Of a stretch of DNA of 64,000 nucleotides, positions 1-31,000 are shown in pieces. Every line of letters starts with the position of its first letter. The first letter of the stretch is position 1. Both the position numbers and the translations under genes were made by a program. The notes beneath the pieces were generated by a model. It saw nothing but the letters and a program-made list of their open reading frames with translations, searched no databases and was not told where the DNA came from. This DNA comes from Albula goreensis (Eukaryota; Chordata; Actinopteri; Albuliformes; Albulidae): positions 11,798,146 to 11,862,145 of the forward strand of contig CM040743.1 in the NCBI GenBank assembly GCA_022829145.1. The letters run 5' to 3'.

Positions 1-1213
1 AACAAACATTTCAGGCATCATGACAAAACTAATCCCCCTTCAACCCCCTGTAACAGATGATACCATTTCTGGACACATTTCATTGTAAACTGTATTTGAA
101 TGAAAATGTCACAGCTCTGTGCGAAAGAGATTTTGAGACACAGACCTTTGAGACTGGAGTTTTAACATCTCTGTACACATCAAATGCTTTTTGTGTTGGT
201 AAATTTGCCAAGGAATATAAGTGAAGGCAGTGAAAGGAGCTCCATTTTATCCATTAATTCTTAACTATCTCAGAACATTTAGCAAGTATTTAAGCTGGAT
301 CTGAGTGACTGCATGAATGCACTTTTGTTTGTTTCTGTCATTGAATGCAAAACACCTGAAAAGAAAATGGAAAACCTTTTCATATTCTTTCTCTGCAGAA
401 GGAGAGGTTCAGAGTTAATACTATTGGACTATGCAAAATGACCCCTAATGCAACAGAGGAATAACAGAGACATGACATTCATACGCCTTCAAATGAATTC
501 TGGTTACACATGGCTGTTTTTATGGTCGTATCCCGTTATCCACATTGGAGATGGAGGGGGTATTCTGTATGTCTTCCATGCTCTGGATTTTTACAGATGT
601 GATAAAAGGTGAATTTATGGGAGGGCAAAGCAATCACTCTGTTCCCAGAAACTGAACTCCCAGTACTGTGTTGTTTTTAGGCACCATGAACAACTTGCAC
701 ACACTAAGACCCAGAGCAAGTCCAAAATGTGCTTGTTAGAGGGAAAAATAAAATAAATAAAAAAAAAAATAAGAAAAGCCTTGAAGAGACTGCTTAATAA
801 CTGAAGATGACAAAGGCAAGGTGGGTTGGTGAGGAGTAGAGCAGTTGGGGGGAATTATGGTTGAAATTCCAATATGGACACTTCCTGTTTTTCCCCATTC
901 TGGACTGTATACTGAGAACATGGGCCCTTCATTTGGTAGCGGCATTCAAAAAACAAAAACAAAACAAAAAAGATTTTCAAAAGTCTTTTAGTCAGTAGTG
1001 TGAGCGTGTATATGTGCAGTTCCCAAGACTTGTCTCCAGTCTAGTTGTGGTTGTCGTCATTGGCAATGCGCTGCAAGGGGTAAGTGGAAGACAGAAGGGT
1101 GGCACCCCCTGTCTGTGTGGAGGCCTGCCCTGCCCTGGTCCTCCCCCTCTTGATCTGTCTCTTGTGGCCCCCACACCCCCCCCAGGCCCGGGGAGGCAGG
1201 GGCTTCAGGCTCG
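1..1213 (-). other. ext1: EXT1 3' UTR and downstream sequence
   Basis: This non-coding stretch follows the EXT1 stop. The first 130 bases or so past the stop (1080-1213) are GC-rich, with a run of C's on the plus strand near 1176-1182. 749-771 is an A-rich tract. I see no AATAAA or ATTAAA on the minus strand (TTTATT or TTTAAT on plus), so the polyadenylation site cannot be placed. It may use a variant signal or lie outside the window. Confidence 0.6.
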
Positions 1214-18728
<17,515 letters not shown>

Positions 18729-21700
18729 CTGTGGAAAAACAAGCGAAACGGGCAACTGGTCAGTCAATGAAGCTCCCGGATGACCCTGTGTAACAGAAGT
18801 GGGCAGGATTGTATTGTGGGAGGGCTGCATTTGGAATTTGGGTCCAACAGGCCTAAAGCACTAGAGTGCATACAAGTGCACAACGGCAGAGGCAAAATGT
18901 GGCAATACATTTTCAGATTGACACAAAATAAGACATCCCAACTGAAGATACACATTACATCATTAATTATCCATTCCACAACATTATTAAATGGTTTTGC
19001 ACCAGGACATAAAAATTGCAATTTTTCTCTGTGGTGCCCTGTTCTATATTGTGGACATCACTGGGCTGCAGAAAATAGGGCTGTCAGAGCTGCATGTGTT
19101 TCCTTTCGGCCACAGGGCGGCCCCTGCTGCAGCTCGCAGAGCAGGAGAGACAGTGAGGCGGGCTCAGCCTGAGATGGTAGTGTCCCCTGGGGGAGCAGAC
19201 AGCTCCCCCTCCCCCTGGCAGGCCACCACGCTCAGGCTCCTGGGGCAAGGGTTTGGCCTGCAGTCGCAGATTCCTGGCTGGATTCTGCAGCCTCCCTTTT
19301 ACGCACCTCTCTAATTGTCTCCTACCCTTTCCACCTCATGGTGGAGGTGTGCCTAATTGGTTACGGAGCAGAAGAATCAGACCCACAAGCCTAATGAGGT
19401 GCGACTGACACCTGCTTCCAGGGAACGGAGCAGGCCATGCACGGTGAAGCCAATGGGAGCACATGTGCACACACGGACCAAGATGCACTCTGGGTAACAG
19501 ATAAATGCCAGGGACAAATTAACAGCCTGCCACATCTGTGTTCCACTGTCATATGTGCTCATAGCCCCAAGGGATGGAACTAGGGAACAAGGGATGAATC
19601 CCAATGTCACATCTGGGGGGGCGGGGGCGGCGGGGGGTAGGCCTGCACAATAGCTTCAAATCTGTCCTGCTGAAGCTGCTGCTAACTGGGCTCTGCCAAT
19701 AGCCAGCATCACTTATGGTGCATGTGCAAAGGGGCTGGGGAAACTACTGGGAGAACGTCCAGCTCCCTGCAACGCTGGGTCTCTGGGAGAGCTGGAGGAA
19801 AGGCTGCTCTTGGGCATGCTCACTGAGCGAAACCTCGGGCAGTGCCGCCAGCCCAGCTCAACGGAGCAATCACATTCCCCTGTGCCTCTAATGCTTCCAT
19901 CATAATCATCACATTCTCATTTATCATTGAACTACGCCACTTCACTCCATCGCTCACAGAAGCTACGCCAGCGTTGCCAGTTACTGCCGGGTCTCTCGGC
20001 CCGTGACATTTCTGCCTTGCCCTGCGGCAAATTTCTGGCAACACTTGCCCTTTTCAGGGTGAAGGTGAAGCACTGAAGTCGTGATTAAATAAAGTGAAAG
20101 GGCGGGCTCTCATTCATCAGTGACAGACACATCCAGCTCTCAGGGTTGCCAAAAGCCCACACTGCATTACCCCCACACCTAACAAGACACAATACATTTT
20201 TAAAGCCTATTCAACACATTTAATTTTGTCTCTAAGCAAAATGGCAGGTCATTTATAGCTGGCTCCATCATAATCAGTATTATGTCTGCATTGTTTTGGC
20301 AATTTACAGTCATAATCTACAAAACCTTCAAATAAATAAAAATGTTAATTCAGCATTAAAACTTATGGAGTATGAAGAAAACATTCTTCTGTAGCAGCAC
20401 AGATAGAATAATAGCCTAATGATGGTGATTTGTTGTTGCAAATAGTCATTCTTATATTTTGCAGCTGTGAACGCATGAAAAGATGTGAAAATGACTTATT
20501 GCAACAGTCATTTTAACAGTTCTGACATTCAATTTTACACAATCTGACACACACCACATTTATAATAATTTCACTAATAGGTTTCAAAGACATGATACAC
20601 AACCATGTAAAACAATTCTGCAGCATTCTGGGTCCTATCCACTGAAGATTCTGGATGAGTTATAATAACAAATTAAATATTTGAAGGGGAATTGCAAATT
20701 TTCTGCACAGGGCATCCAAACAGCTTTATTATAATACACAGCATTAAAAATACCGAGCTACAGAAATGTCCCTCTAAAAGAGTTAATGGGCATATTGTGC
20801 TCCATATGTGTATGCATCCAATTGAAGAAACCTTCATTTCCCCCAGAGAAAATCTACACCGAGGCTCACCAGGGAGCTGTCAAGCAGCAATGTGAATAAA
20901 GAACAAAGAGGGAGAACTGTTAGCGACAGGCGAGGTGCTTGGTTCCAAGATTGCTTCCTGTTGTGATATGTCATACCCACACCCCTCCCCCCAAACTCCC
21001 CTTTACACCCCAGTCTGTCCCCTTCCCCTTGGTACTGCTGCAAACATCTGTTTCTAACAGCGGCAGGCTTCCCACGCTTCAAAACAGTAACAACCAGGCG
21101 CTATTGGAAGCAGTCACGTCACAGGTTTACACATTTATTAACCATTTGCTCTGAGAGTTGGGCAAAGGTAGCTTTCACAGTTAAACGCCTAACCGGGAAG
21201 AGCAACTTGTGACCTGGTCTTACACCCTGGAAGCGATCTCTGTGCTAACATACCATCAGGAACTGGACTCCATATGACGGGACAAACATCTCCAAACATA
21301 TGCATGATGGCACCATTTTAATGGACTTTTATGCTGATCAAAAAGCTTTCTTAATCATTTCCTACGGCATGACCTTCATTTTCTGTGTGCCATTTTGCAC
21401 CTGTGCTGTGCTGGCTTTGCTGCGGCACAGGTGTGTAACCACACGGCCTGCAGCACTCCAGGTGAACGCAGCACGCTCACAACGCCTCTGCCTGTGTAGG
21501 GAAGTCTTTTGATCCCGGAGCTACACTCTGACAACATTCGCCAGCTGTTCACCCGCAGAATCGATCAAAACGCATACGTGTGTGCGTGACATACAACAGC
21601 TGCGTAATCATGTGCTGACATTCTGCCGCATTCTTACTGAGATCACATGGACGCATGTCGGGACGCCATCCTGTGAACAACAACACATACACTCCCACAA

Positions 21701-24700
21701 CAGCTGTTTCCCTCCATACTGCACCCATGTGTTCATGTTGTACAATATCAAAATATGTCAGATGAACATCTGTGATCAAAATGTATAAATGGCCAGCACT
21801 TCTTAATTATACATTTCCCTGGACATTGAACCTTCCATTTCGTCAACTGCATGAAAAACGATAATTTTTCTTGCATTTTGAAGCCTTACTCATCAGCAAA
21901 TACTGATATATAGCAAAATGACTGTAATATAGCAAACTCATAAGCAAAATCATGACTTTGCACCCATGCTTGCCCCCCCACCCCTCTCAATTCCAATCAG
22001 CTCAGGGACTGAGAGTTAATTTGTCATTCCTCTGAAGGTCCTTGGTCCTGCTGGCTGCAGGCCACTGTGCGCAGAATAATCAGCATTACAGCACATTCTT
22101 CTCCATGATACAAGGCCTCCCAGTCCACTCTGGACCACTGCACAAGCCAAAGGGCAATCTGAACACACTGAGCCTCCTTTGTAAAACAGTATGATGCTAC
22201 TTTAAACTTGGATCAGTATCATCTTATGTAATCTGCTCTTAAAATATTGAGATGGCCATAAAAGATAAAGAACAACTAGAAAAAAGTCAGCTTCAACTAA
22301 GTTAGATTCTTTTCAACAATGGAAAAACGCTTAACTAAGTGGTGCGGTAAGATCTCTGATGCTATAAGTCAAGATGCTGAGAAGAAGCCTGTCAGATGAG
22401 ACGTTTCCATTTGAGGACTAAAGGAACACAACAAAGGCTGCCCGAAAGGCCTGGAATCAGCTGGCTGCACCAACGCGGATCTTTCCACACTCGTCACGCA
22501 GTGCTGTCCCCAGCAATATCAAACAGGCAGCACCACAAGCTGCTGTGTACATAGCCACAGCTTACCGGAGTGTAGCAGTATGGAGACGTGCACAAAGAAG
22601 GCAGCCGAAAGGGAGGGGGGAGAATGGGTGAATTACCATGGGGAGGGGGGTGCAACCGTTCTGCTTTCTTTGATTCTCGCTGAAGGTTCACCCTGAGATT
22701 CGATGGCTGCTTTACCAAGGCCACAGGCATGACAGTGGCCTTGAGCAGGATTCCTTGAGCTTTCATCATGGAGTGAGCCCATGGTTACGGGGCGTAATTG
22801 CTGCCTGGTGACAGGGCTGCTGTGGGAGCTGATATCCGACCATGGGCTCGTCATACTGCCAAATGACACATTCCAGTGCACCAAGCCAGGCATTTGCTTA
22901 TGTATTCAAAATTGCATCTGCAGACACAAGTTACAGCTGACAGGACTGAATTTTGCATATTCTTTTTGCATGAGGACCTTCACTGCAGAGACCTGAAAGG
23001 GATTGACTGTCAGCTATGTGAGACTAATGCCAAATGCTTCAGTTTCATAGTTTCCTTGTAGAAGTTTTGTTTGAAGGGATTTAATACCAAAGTACAAAAA
23101 AAAATGTAAATCTTGACAATCGTATCACTCCAATACAATTTCTCCAATAAGTCATGCAAAAAAAAAAACACAGGTCCCCACTGAGTGACATTTACTTGTT
23201 CATTCAATCCTCTTGTGTTTCAAGCCAGCATATTTAGGGAAATACAAGGCAACTTTTTTAACACTAATCCTTGGTCTTTTACTACACTTAAAGTATTCAT
23301 GTCACTTACCAAAAAGCAAAGGTGCATTCAATTCCCCTGTTTCGGCTCTAAGCCCTACAGAGACCAATAACTGGCGGACAGAGGAGTAATTATTCTATAA
23401 ACCAAGGCTGAGAGTCACCGCTTTCTTACATTTTTTCAACACATCCTTTTTTCTTCTTCCTTTAATATTCTGTAATAGCAACACCATCATTCCACTGCCC
23501 TTGAAATGCAGAAGAAAAGCGTTGCTGAACAAGAAGCCCAAGGGCAAAGTACACCAGATACTGTGGAGTGGACGCCATTCAGCCCTGGTTAATTAGCAGT
23601 GGAGTGGTGTGTATGTGTGTGGAGAGAGAGCACACATGCATATATAATCTGTGGTTGAAATCAATATTTTCCCAAAATATTTACATAAAAAAACTAATGT
23701 AGCACATATATATGCATATGGGTCATTTCATCAGAAATCAACCAATGCCCCAAACCAGACCCCTAACATTTGCCTGATTCTGGGAGGGCAGGTAGTACTG
23801 GGTATCCAAAATTGCCCTTTTTGGGCAATGAAATTCATAGCCATTTCTGAATGTTGATTACTCCATTATGCTGATCACTGACACACAAAGCCATGACATT
23901 TTCAGCACTGAAACAATGACTCACATACAAACAGTTGCACATAATGTAAATGCAACCATTTTTTGATATGTGAAGCCAATATCATTAATTTCAACCATAT
24001 ACATTTTCTCTCAACTGAGTTTGCTTATCAAAATCACAAGATTAACCATAGTGGTCAAATTGGCATACATTACGTGTATGGAATCTAAATTAACCCGATT
24101 ACACAGAAGCGCCCTCTAGTGGGCCTGCAGGCGGGCCCCTATCTACTCATGAAAATGAACTTGAACTTGGATCTGCATTAACAGGTTAAGATATGCACAC
24201 ATTACAAATAGTTTTGTTCACCAACATGTCATATTTGTACACATATTATGTTCTCCTCTGAAGAATTGCAAGTTGGGAAAACAGGAAAAATGCAATTTTG
24301 CACTGTATTTAACAGTCCATATTGGCAGGAGGACATATAAAATGCATATCATTTTTTTATCCCCAATACTTCCACTTCTTTCAAAACCTGAATTAGCTAG
24401 CTAATTCCACCAGCAACCTTTCCCGCTGACCTCAGGACAGCGCGGACATTCGATTCTTCTGATGTATGAGACTAAGCTCACTTATTTCCACACCATATTT
24501 CCATCACTTATTTCCACAGAAAATAGCTAGCCTGAACAACAGTCAAAGACACGATTGTGTTATATTTATGGACCTTAAGTTAGCCTGCAAAAATTCTGAA
24601 CCACAAACTACTAGCTAATGGTAGAATGATGTGAACCTAAACCTCAAATGCATGATAGATTGAACAATATCTGTTTTTCAGGTTCGAAAAACAATCAGGC

Positions 24701-26700
24701 GACCTTGCTCAACCAGACTTCCAGGCAATTTAAACACTGTCTCCATGGCAACCTCAGATAAACGCTTCCTTTTGGAGGCACTTAATTACAAGTATTCCGC
24801 ACTTCAATGGTAATGAAAAAATGACCATTTTTAAAATTGCCTTTGTCTTTTTTGGTTTCCTTTAAATGGCTTGCTAATAACACCCCCCTTTATCTATTGT
24901 TTTCGGGGGACATATTCATTCAGAAAGCTGAGGCAACATTCAGTCAGCATGTGGCCACCCGAATATGCCTCTGGAATTACACTCTGGACATTTTCACCAA
25001 TTTAACAACACAGTGAAGAGGAAGATACAATTCAGGAACAAGATTATTTCGTCGGCAGGAGAAGCTGAAAAGGAGTTGAAATGACAAAGGTAAGCTCAGA
25101 TGTGAGGGAAGGGATTTCAGCTACAATAGGGCAGACATTGCCATTGGGGTGTGACAAAACAGTAAGACCAGGTTGGCACAGCTGGAAGAAAGTTAAATGG
25201 TGACAATGTTGAAGATGTATAATACACTGCTGACCTAGTGGAATGTGGTCAGTTCAAAATGGTAAAAATTGCCTGTTGGCATTAGTGTTAGATTTAAAGT
25301 GGGACATCCAACCCTCTGGACATCCCATAACCTCTCCTCTCACAGAGTGTTGGCATGATCACACTTCTGGATACAAATTCAAGATTGCAATTATAACCAA
25401 TTACCTGGCTTAAGTTAAAAGTGGGCGATGTATTGTCTGCACCTCATTAGTCAGATTAATTTTATTCACAATACTGCTTTAAGGAGAAGGGCTGTTGTTC
25501 ACATTGTGGTATGTTCCAGGCAGCCATCTGAAATGCTGCCAGCATTAGCATTGATAGCTCACATTTTTCTGCACTCTACGCTTAGCTGTTCCACTACTGC
25601 TCATCTACTTGATTGATTTCGCTCAGTTGTGTAGTTAATGCACATGCTCATTTTTAAATCTGATTACAGAATTTAAAGAAAAAAAAACAATATGGCAACA
25701 AAATGATTATGCTGAGTGACTAGAAAAACTGAAATGTGAAATTGCGTCTGAAAGTGTTTTTGTCTGATCACGCTTCCCACTCACAAATAAACATAAGCCT
25801 GAGGGCCACTTCAGCTCTGGCTACAGGAAATAGACCAGTAATCCATGTGCCCACAGTTTTCTCAGCATACGGCCCCACAGCACTGAACAACTTCTTTGTG
25901 ACAACCCTGTAACACATTCTACAACTGACTCAAGATCAAAACCATTGAGCCTGAATGTGATTACATATGCTAAGAGCTATGTGTATTACACTATTAGCTG
26001 TTGTCAAACAAAGTATTTACAAAACAAAGTCATATTATAGTGTCAACTTCCTGACAGAGTCAGAGTTGCTGTAAATAACTATTATACAAAATATTCTGAT
26101 GGATATGGTGATAACAAAAGTGCTAGAAAGTAAACAAAATCATAACTGATTAAAGTTATCACTCAGGTAAGTGAACCAGCATCAAACTATAATAGCAACT
26201 GTTCAATTTGAGCAGAGTCACCTTTTGATTCCGGAGTCATTTTTAATTTCACTACGAGGCGCTGGCAATACCAGTCCCTGTCTCAGTGGCACTGACGCAC
26301 CATGTAGCGCTGTCGAGCGCAGAGGAGAACGCATGCACATGAAAACAGAGCAGGAGGGAGGAGGCACCACATCTGAGTCATATATGCCTTAAGCATTTCA
26401 TTTCCAATTTGCTTGTCAACTATAATAACTTAAACACCCAATCAAAAAAAGGAGAGCAACCATGAGCTCTTTCATGAAGACAGTGATTCACCATGAACAA
26501 TTCCACACAATATCTTCTCACTTTGCCAACCCACAGATTACACCGGTTTACAGCACTGCGGCAATAAATCAAACTCTTACTGTTTCAGGGAAGACGATGA
26601 TCAAAGGAATAAATAAACAGACTGACAGTTTCAACATTAACAAAAACCTTTAATTTCACGTACGTTGTGGGGTGTGTGTGCGTGTGTGTGTGTGTGTGTG
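18729..26700 (-). other. ext1: EXT1 intron 1, exon-2-proximal part
   Basis: Start of the long first intron as read from exon 2. No exon was recognised. Contents include GC-richer DNA at 19080-19310, a CpG-rich pocket at 19820-20110, and a G-rich run at 19615-19637. A GCGCCCTCTAGTGG word at 24109-24122 resembles a motif often seen in fish mobile elements, but no ends or duplications could be placed. The remainder is AT-rich unique-looking DNA. Confidence 0.85.
19820..20110. other. CpG-rich, possibly regulatory pocket in intron 1
   Basis: About a dozen CpGs by eye (AGCGAAACCTCGG, GCCGCCAG, TACGCCAGCG, CTCGGCCCGTG) surround a pyrimidine-rich, CpG-free core at 19875-19930. This mixed composition is unlike the surrounding intron. 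An intronic enhancer is possible but not shown. Confidence 0.3.
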
Positions 26701-26702
26701 TG
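26672..26702. repeat. (GT)n microsatellite
   Basis: About 31 bp of GT with one C interruption at 26681, followed by a G-rich stretch. Confidence 0.93.
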
Positions 26703-27865
26703 GGGCGGGGGGTAAAGAAATCATCATTATTTGACTTTCTTCATTTTAATTACCAATCAAATTTCTACGGTTTCCATTCTGTTCACAGTCCTACAGCTGC
26801 TAAATTCATTGATAAAATGAATGGGAGCATCTCATTCCTCACTCTATTTGTCAAACGGCTCTCCTGATCCAATGCCCTGAGCTTTTCTATGTGGTGCTCC
26901 AGCAGCCCTCCTGATGCAGTCAAGACCCACTCCAGATTGGATTGTGGCCTGTCTGCAACGCTCACAAAAGATGTTTGTCTACCTGCATCATTTGTTCTAT
27001 TTTCAGATGGCTTTCAGGATGAGATGGGCTTGTGCGTGAGTGGAGGTGTGGGTGAAAGTGAGAGACTGAGCGCGAGGACGACTGAATATGTGTGGGACAG
27101 TCAGAGAGATGGACAGCACAAGTTTATTAGCAATTTGAACTAACAAGCTGTATGTGTGCATGTGCATGTGAAGGCATATTAAGAACATGCCTCAACAGGG
27201 CGACAGTGTGTGTTAATTGGAATGTTATTTAAATTGTCATGTGTGAATGTGAACACCAGAGAACACTCACAGTTACAAGGGTTTTTGAGCTAACTATGAG
27301 CGGACACATTTATAGAATTTCCTCTGTAATTGTGCCAGTGTGTTGTGTTTGGGATTAGGGTATTCTGCCTATGGGTTCCTTAGCATAACTCATTTTTCTG
27401 TTGATATGGGCTAAGGAGAATAATTACCTCAATGATTAATAAAGTGTCTCACATGTGTGACAAACTAATGATTGTCAATGGCTGAATGAGGAATGGGAAA
27501 TGTGTAAGAGATAAGAGAATACCACAAAGAAATAGCTGAAATGTCTCCTACGCGTGCAATGGATCAACCTATTGACACATACGCATGCGCACGCATACAC
27601 ACTTAAGCACGCACGCACACAAAGTAGAGACAAATCTGTGGATCTTCACTGATAACTACAAAGACTTTGTTCAAAAAGACTGAGCAAACCCCCCACCCCA
27701 GCCCAGCCCAGCCCACCCCCAACCCAAAAACCCACCCACACACTCTCTCTCACTCACACACGCTCACAAATGCGTACGCACACAGAGCAAAGAGGTGCTC
27801 CTGCTGTCATCTCAAACCCATCATGCTGATTTCTGCCATCGCGCTCCACAGAAAGAGCTAGCCTG

Positions 27866-27914
27866 AGTCACTTTAAATTACATGTCTTTTTGTTCATCAC
27901 ATTTTAAAGTGACT
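27866..27914. repeat. 12-bp inverted repeat with 25-nt loop
   Basis: AGTCACTTTAAA at 27866-27877 is exactly complementary in reverse to TTTAAAGTGACT at 27903-27914. It could form a hairpin in RNA. It lies 56 bp from an ATGCAAAT octamer (27970-27977). Confidence 0.85.
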
Positions 27915-27959
27915 ACAAAAGCCCAAAAACCTCCACAGAGCACTTTGCTTTTGTGAATG

Positions 27960-28060
27960 CCAATTAAATATGCAAATCTCAAAATTTTATGTGAAAACAT
28001 CAATTCATTATTTTTTAAAAATTCAATCAGCTCTGTGGGAACGGGCGATTGTTCCAACCT
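27960..28060. promoter_or_regulatory. Candidate enhancer-like AT-rich segment with POU octamer and homeobox cores
   Basis: CAATTAAATATGCAAAT joins an ATTA-type homeodomain core to a perfect POU octamer (ATGCAAAT, 27970-27977). More ATTA/TTAA cores follow. Single motifs of this kind occur by chance in AT-rich DNA, so this is only a candidate. Confidence 0.2.
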
Positions 28061-31000
28061 CCCCCTACTTCTGAATCACAGCGACGACAAACTGCAGCTC
28101 GTTTCCATCTTCCAAAACACTGAGTAACTGGGAGAGCGCACCCATCCAGTTTTGTCTCTGCTTCATCTGTCCTTTTGGGGCCCATTGCATGACAGCACCT
28201 CTAATTTGTGGAGTTCACTAATACTCTCCAGCATTAAATATTTAATATTTTGCACACCACCATATCATTACCTTTCCTTTCATATTCAGATGTTTTACTC
28301 ATGCAGTCACAAGGCATAGTACTAGCATGTTAAGAGGCTGATGTATTTGGTTGAGTTTGCTGAAATTGCCCCCTCAGCTGACCAAACAGCTATACCGACC
28401 CACTGATTGTGCTGAGGTCCAGGGTGACTGTGAAGCTGTCCATCTCCAGCTGTCTTTCTCACTCTCTCTGATTCCGAAGGTATTGAGCAGAGGGCATACA
28501 TACTGGATCGCAAGGAATAAAGGCAGCTATGCTTGTGGTGTTTTCCCTGTCAGTTGTGCTGTTAGCATTTATTTATATACATACGTGTGTGTGCATTTCA
28601 TGTGAACAAGACGAGGCATGCTTGAATAAAAGTTAGTGATATTTACCTTAAAGGATGTGGTGCTACTGAGCAGTACTGAATTGTACCATTTTGAATGGGA
28701 ATTGAACAAGCTGAACAGAATGTCAGTTCCTATCTCTCTCTGACTCAGCCTGCAGGGTCTATTCTGTGTCCTGGGCCTGTGTGAATGAGACTGCTGGCAG
28801 TCAGGGTGACTTTCACACATCAGCATCTCTACTGGAGCATTCAAGTGAGCGGAACACCCATCTCTCACTGCCTGCCTGCACTGAGCATGTGCACAACAGC
28901 CTCAGCTTCTGATAGAGGATCTTCTGTAGAATATCAAACGAAACATTTAAGTGACATCTGCCTTTGAGCACAAACTGGACAAAACGACTCAAGAACCACC
29001 CCCCCCCCCCCACCCCCAGTAATGGATTTAGAAAATGCATATCGAGGAGGGAGAGACTGTTGTATTAATGAAAGAATTTTGAGGTGTGTCTATATTTCCA
29101 GAATGAAACGCTCTTGTTGTAATCCTGTAAAGGGCATTTCTAGATTCATCTTCCTCAGTGTGCTCCCCAGTGAGAGGACTAAAAAAAAACTAATTAAGTA
29201 ATTTATTTGCAAACATATTCTAATTTATTCCCTTTTACAGCTCAAACCTCCGTCACTGCAGCATATGTACTGCGGCTACATTGAAAATATATAAATAAAT
29301 AGATCCACCCATGAAAAGTTGGCACACAATTACGTTTTAAGCCCGACTCCCCATTGAGTTTCTTTATTATACTGCCACTGTCAACAGCTGCATTAGAACG
29401 ATGTGTTCATCAGTCACACCCCCAAGAGGACAGGCAGACAGCGAAAATGGAGGCAAGTTAAACACGACAGGAGATGGAGTTCAGACATCTATTTTTCCCT
29501 GTTTTTCCATGATTTTATGTCAGTTAAGCAGATTGGCTCCCCTTTGTTTGAAAGGCATTTAATTTGTGGCTTTTTTAGTAATTTGTAGTAAAATTCCACC
29601 TTGTAGTCTTAGTATAAAAATAATAGGAAGTAGGTAGGGGAATCCATTCTGGGTATCCGCTTTCATTCAGTTATTTCATATAATCTGACTGTTATTTGTT
29701 TTATGAAAGCCAGCATATAAAATATGGTCCCTTTGCAAATCATTCTTTCTAATATTGGATGCAGCAGAATTTGGCCCACTGGACCCATGCTGACATTTTA
29801 CAGCTAAACCTCACTTCCTGTGGTTTGAAAATGGTGCTGCACAATGATCCATGCCCCATAACTGATGTCAAAGAAAGTGTAAGTAATTGGACCATAAGTC
29901 CACTTTCTGACTTCCTCCTAAAACAGTTGCCCACACGCTGTGACATATGCGCCAACATACACTGCAGATGTGACAGCTGTCTTAGTCATAAAGTTACTGA
30001 GCAAATGAAGGGCCATTACTTTTCAACAAGTTTAGCGGAATCCTGTGACACCACTCTGCCTTTGTTTTATGAGTATTTCTTTGGGTGAGATTAGGAAGTG
30101 GAACTTTTACGATGTGTTCTACATCTCAGAGCTCTACACCCTGGGTTTGCAGTTCACAACACAACACAAATTAAATGGCCTGCCAGAGGCAAACCACAGC
30201 ACTTGTTTGAGAAACATTGGCCTTTTTTTAATCAAACTTGCATCCAACAACAACAGATGGTGTTTCAAACTAGCCGCTTAGAAAGATGAAATTCAGGGTA
30301 ATTTTCTGCAGAAATACTCATCTTACACATTCCATTCATAAGAATATCCATGCTTTGTTTTACAAGTAAATATTAGCTTTCAGTCATGGCTTTACAAATC
30401 AGGCAGAAATGTGTGGCATAGATATTTGTACTCTGCACAGCTGATGGGTAGATAGCCACCAACTGCTTTTCCTGGCAAAGTGCAGGATTATCAAGAGTAA
30501 GCCCGATAGCTTGTTCTTCTGCCAGCCTTCTTTTCGTCACCTCCGCAGAATACAGACCTGAGCCGAGAGGTGCAGCACAGCCTCGCTTTCCTTCACGAAG
30601 TGCTGCAGATGTAGCCAGGCCTGGCTCAGCTCAGCATGCTGCTACATTCAGATTAATGGGCTTTGATAATTGCTCAAGGAAACTGAAGACAGAGATAAGA
30701 CTTTGTAAATGAATGCTTTTTACATGGACTGCTCAGCAATCAGGCAGCCAAGCCAAGGTGCCACCCTGTTAAATTGCCTCTGGTTGAAGAACATCCAGCA
30801 TTAAACGTTTGACGAACAGCTAGCGCGAATGGGATTTACCTTTGAACAAATGTACTAAAGAAACCATCAAATGCTATTCAATCTGAGTGACTTTTTACGC
30901 ATCCATGCTCATGGACATGTACCTCACCATCAGTGAAGTTGATCCTTTGATCTCAGCAGCTCTAAGTGGTACATTGAGGAGTTAACTGCCCTGGTTTTGT

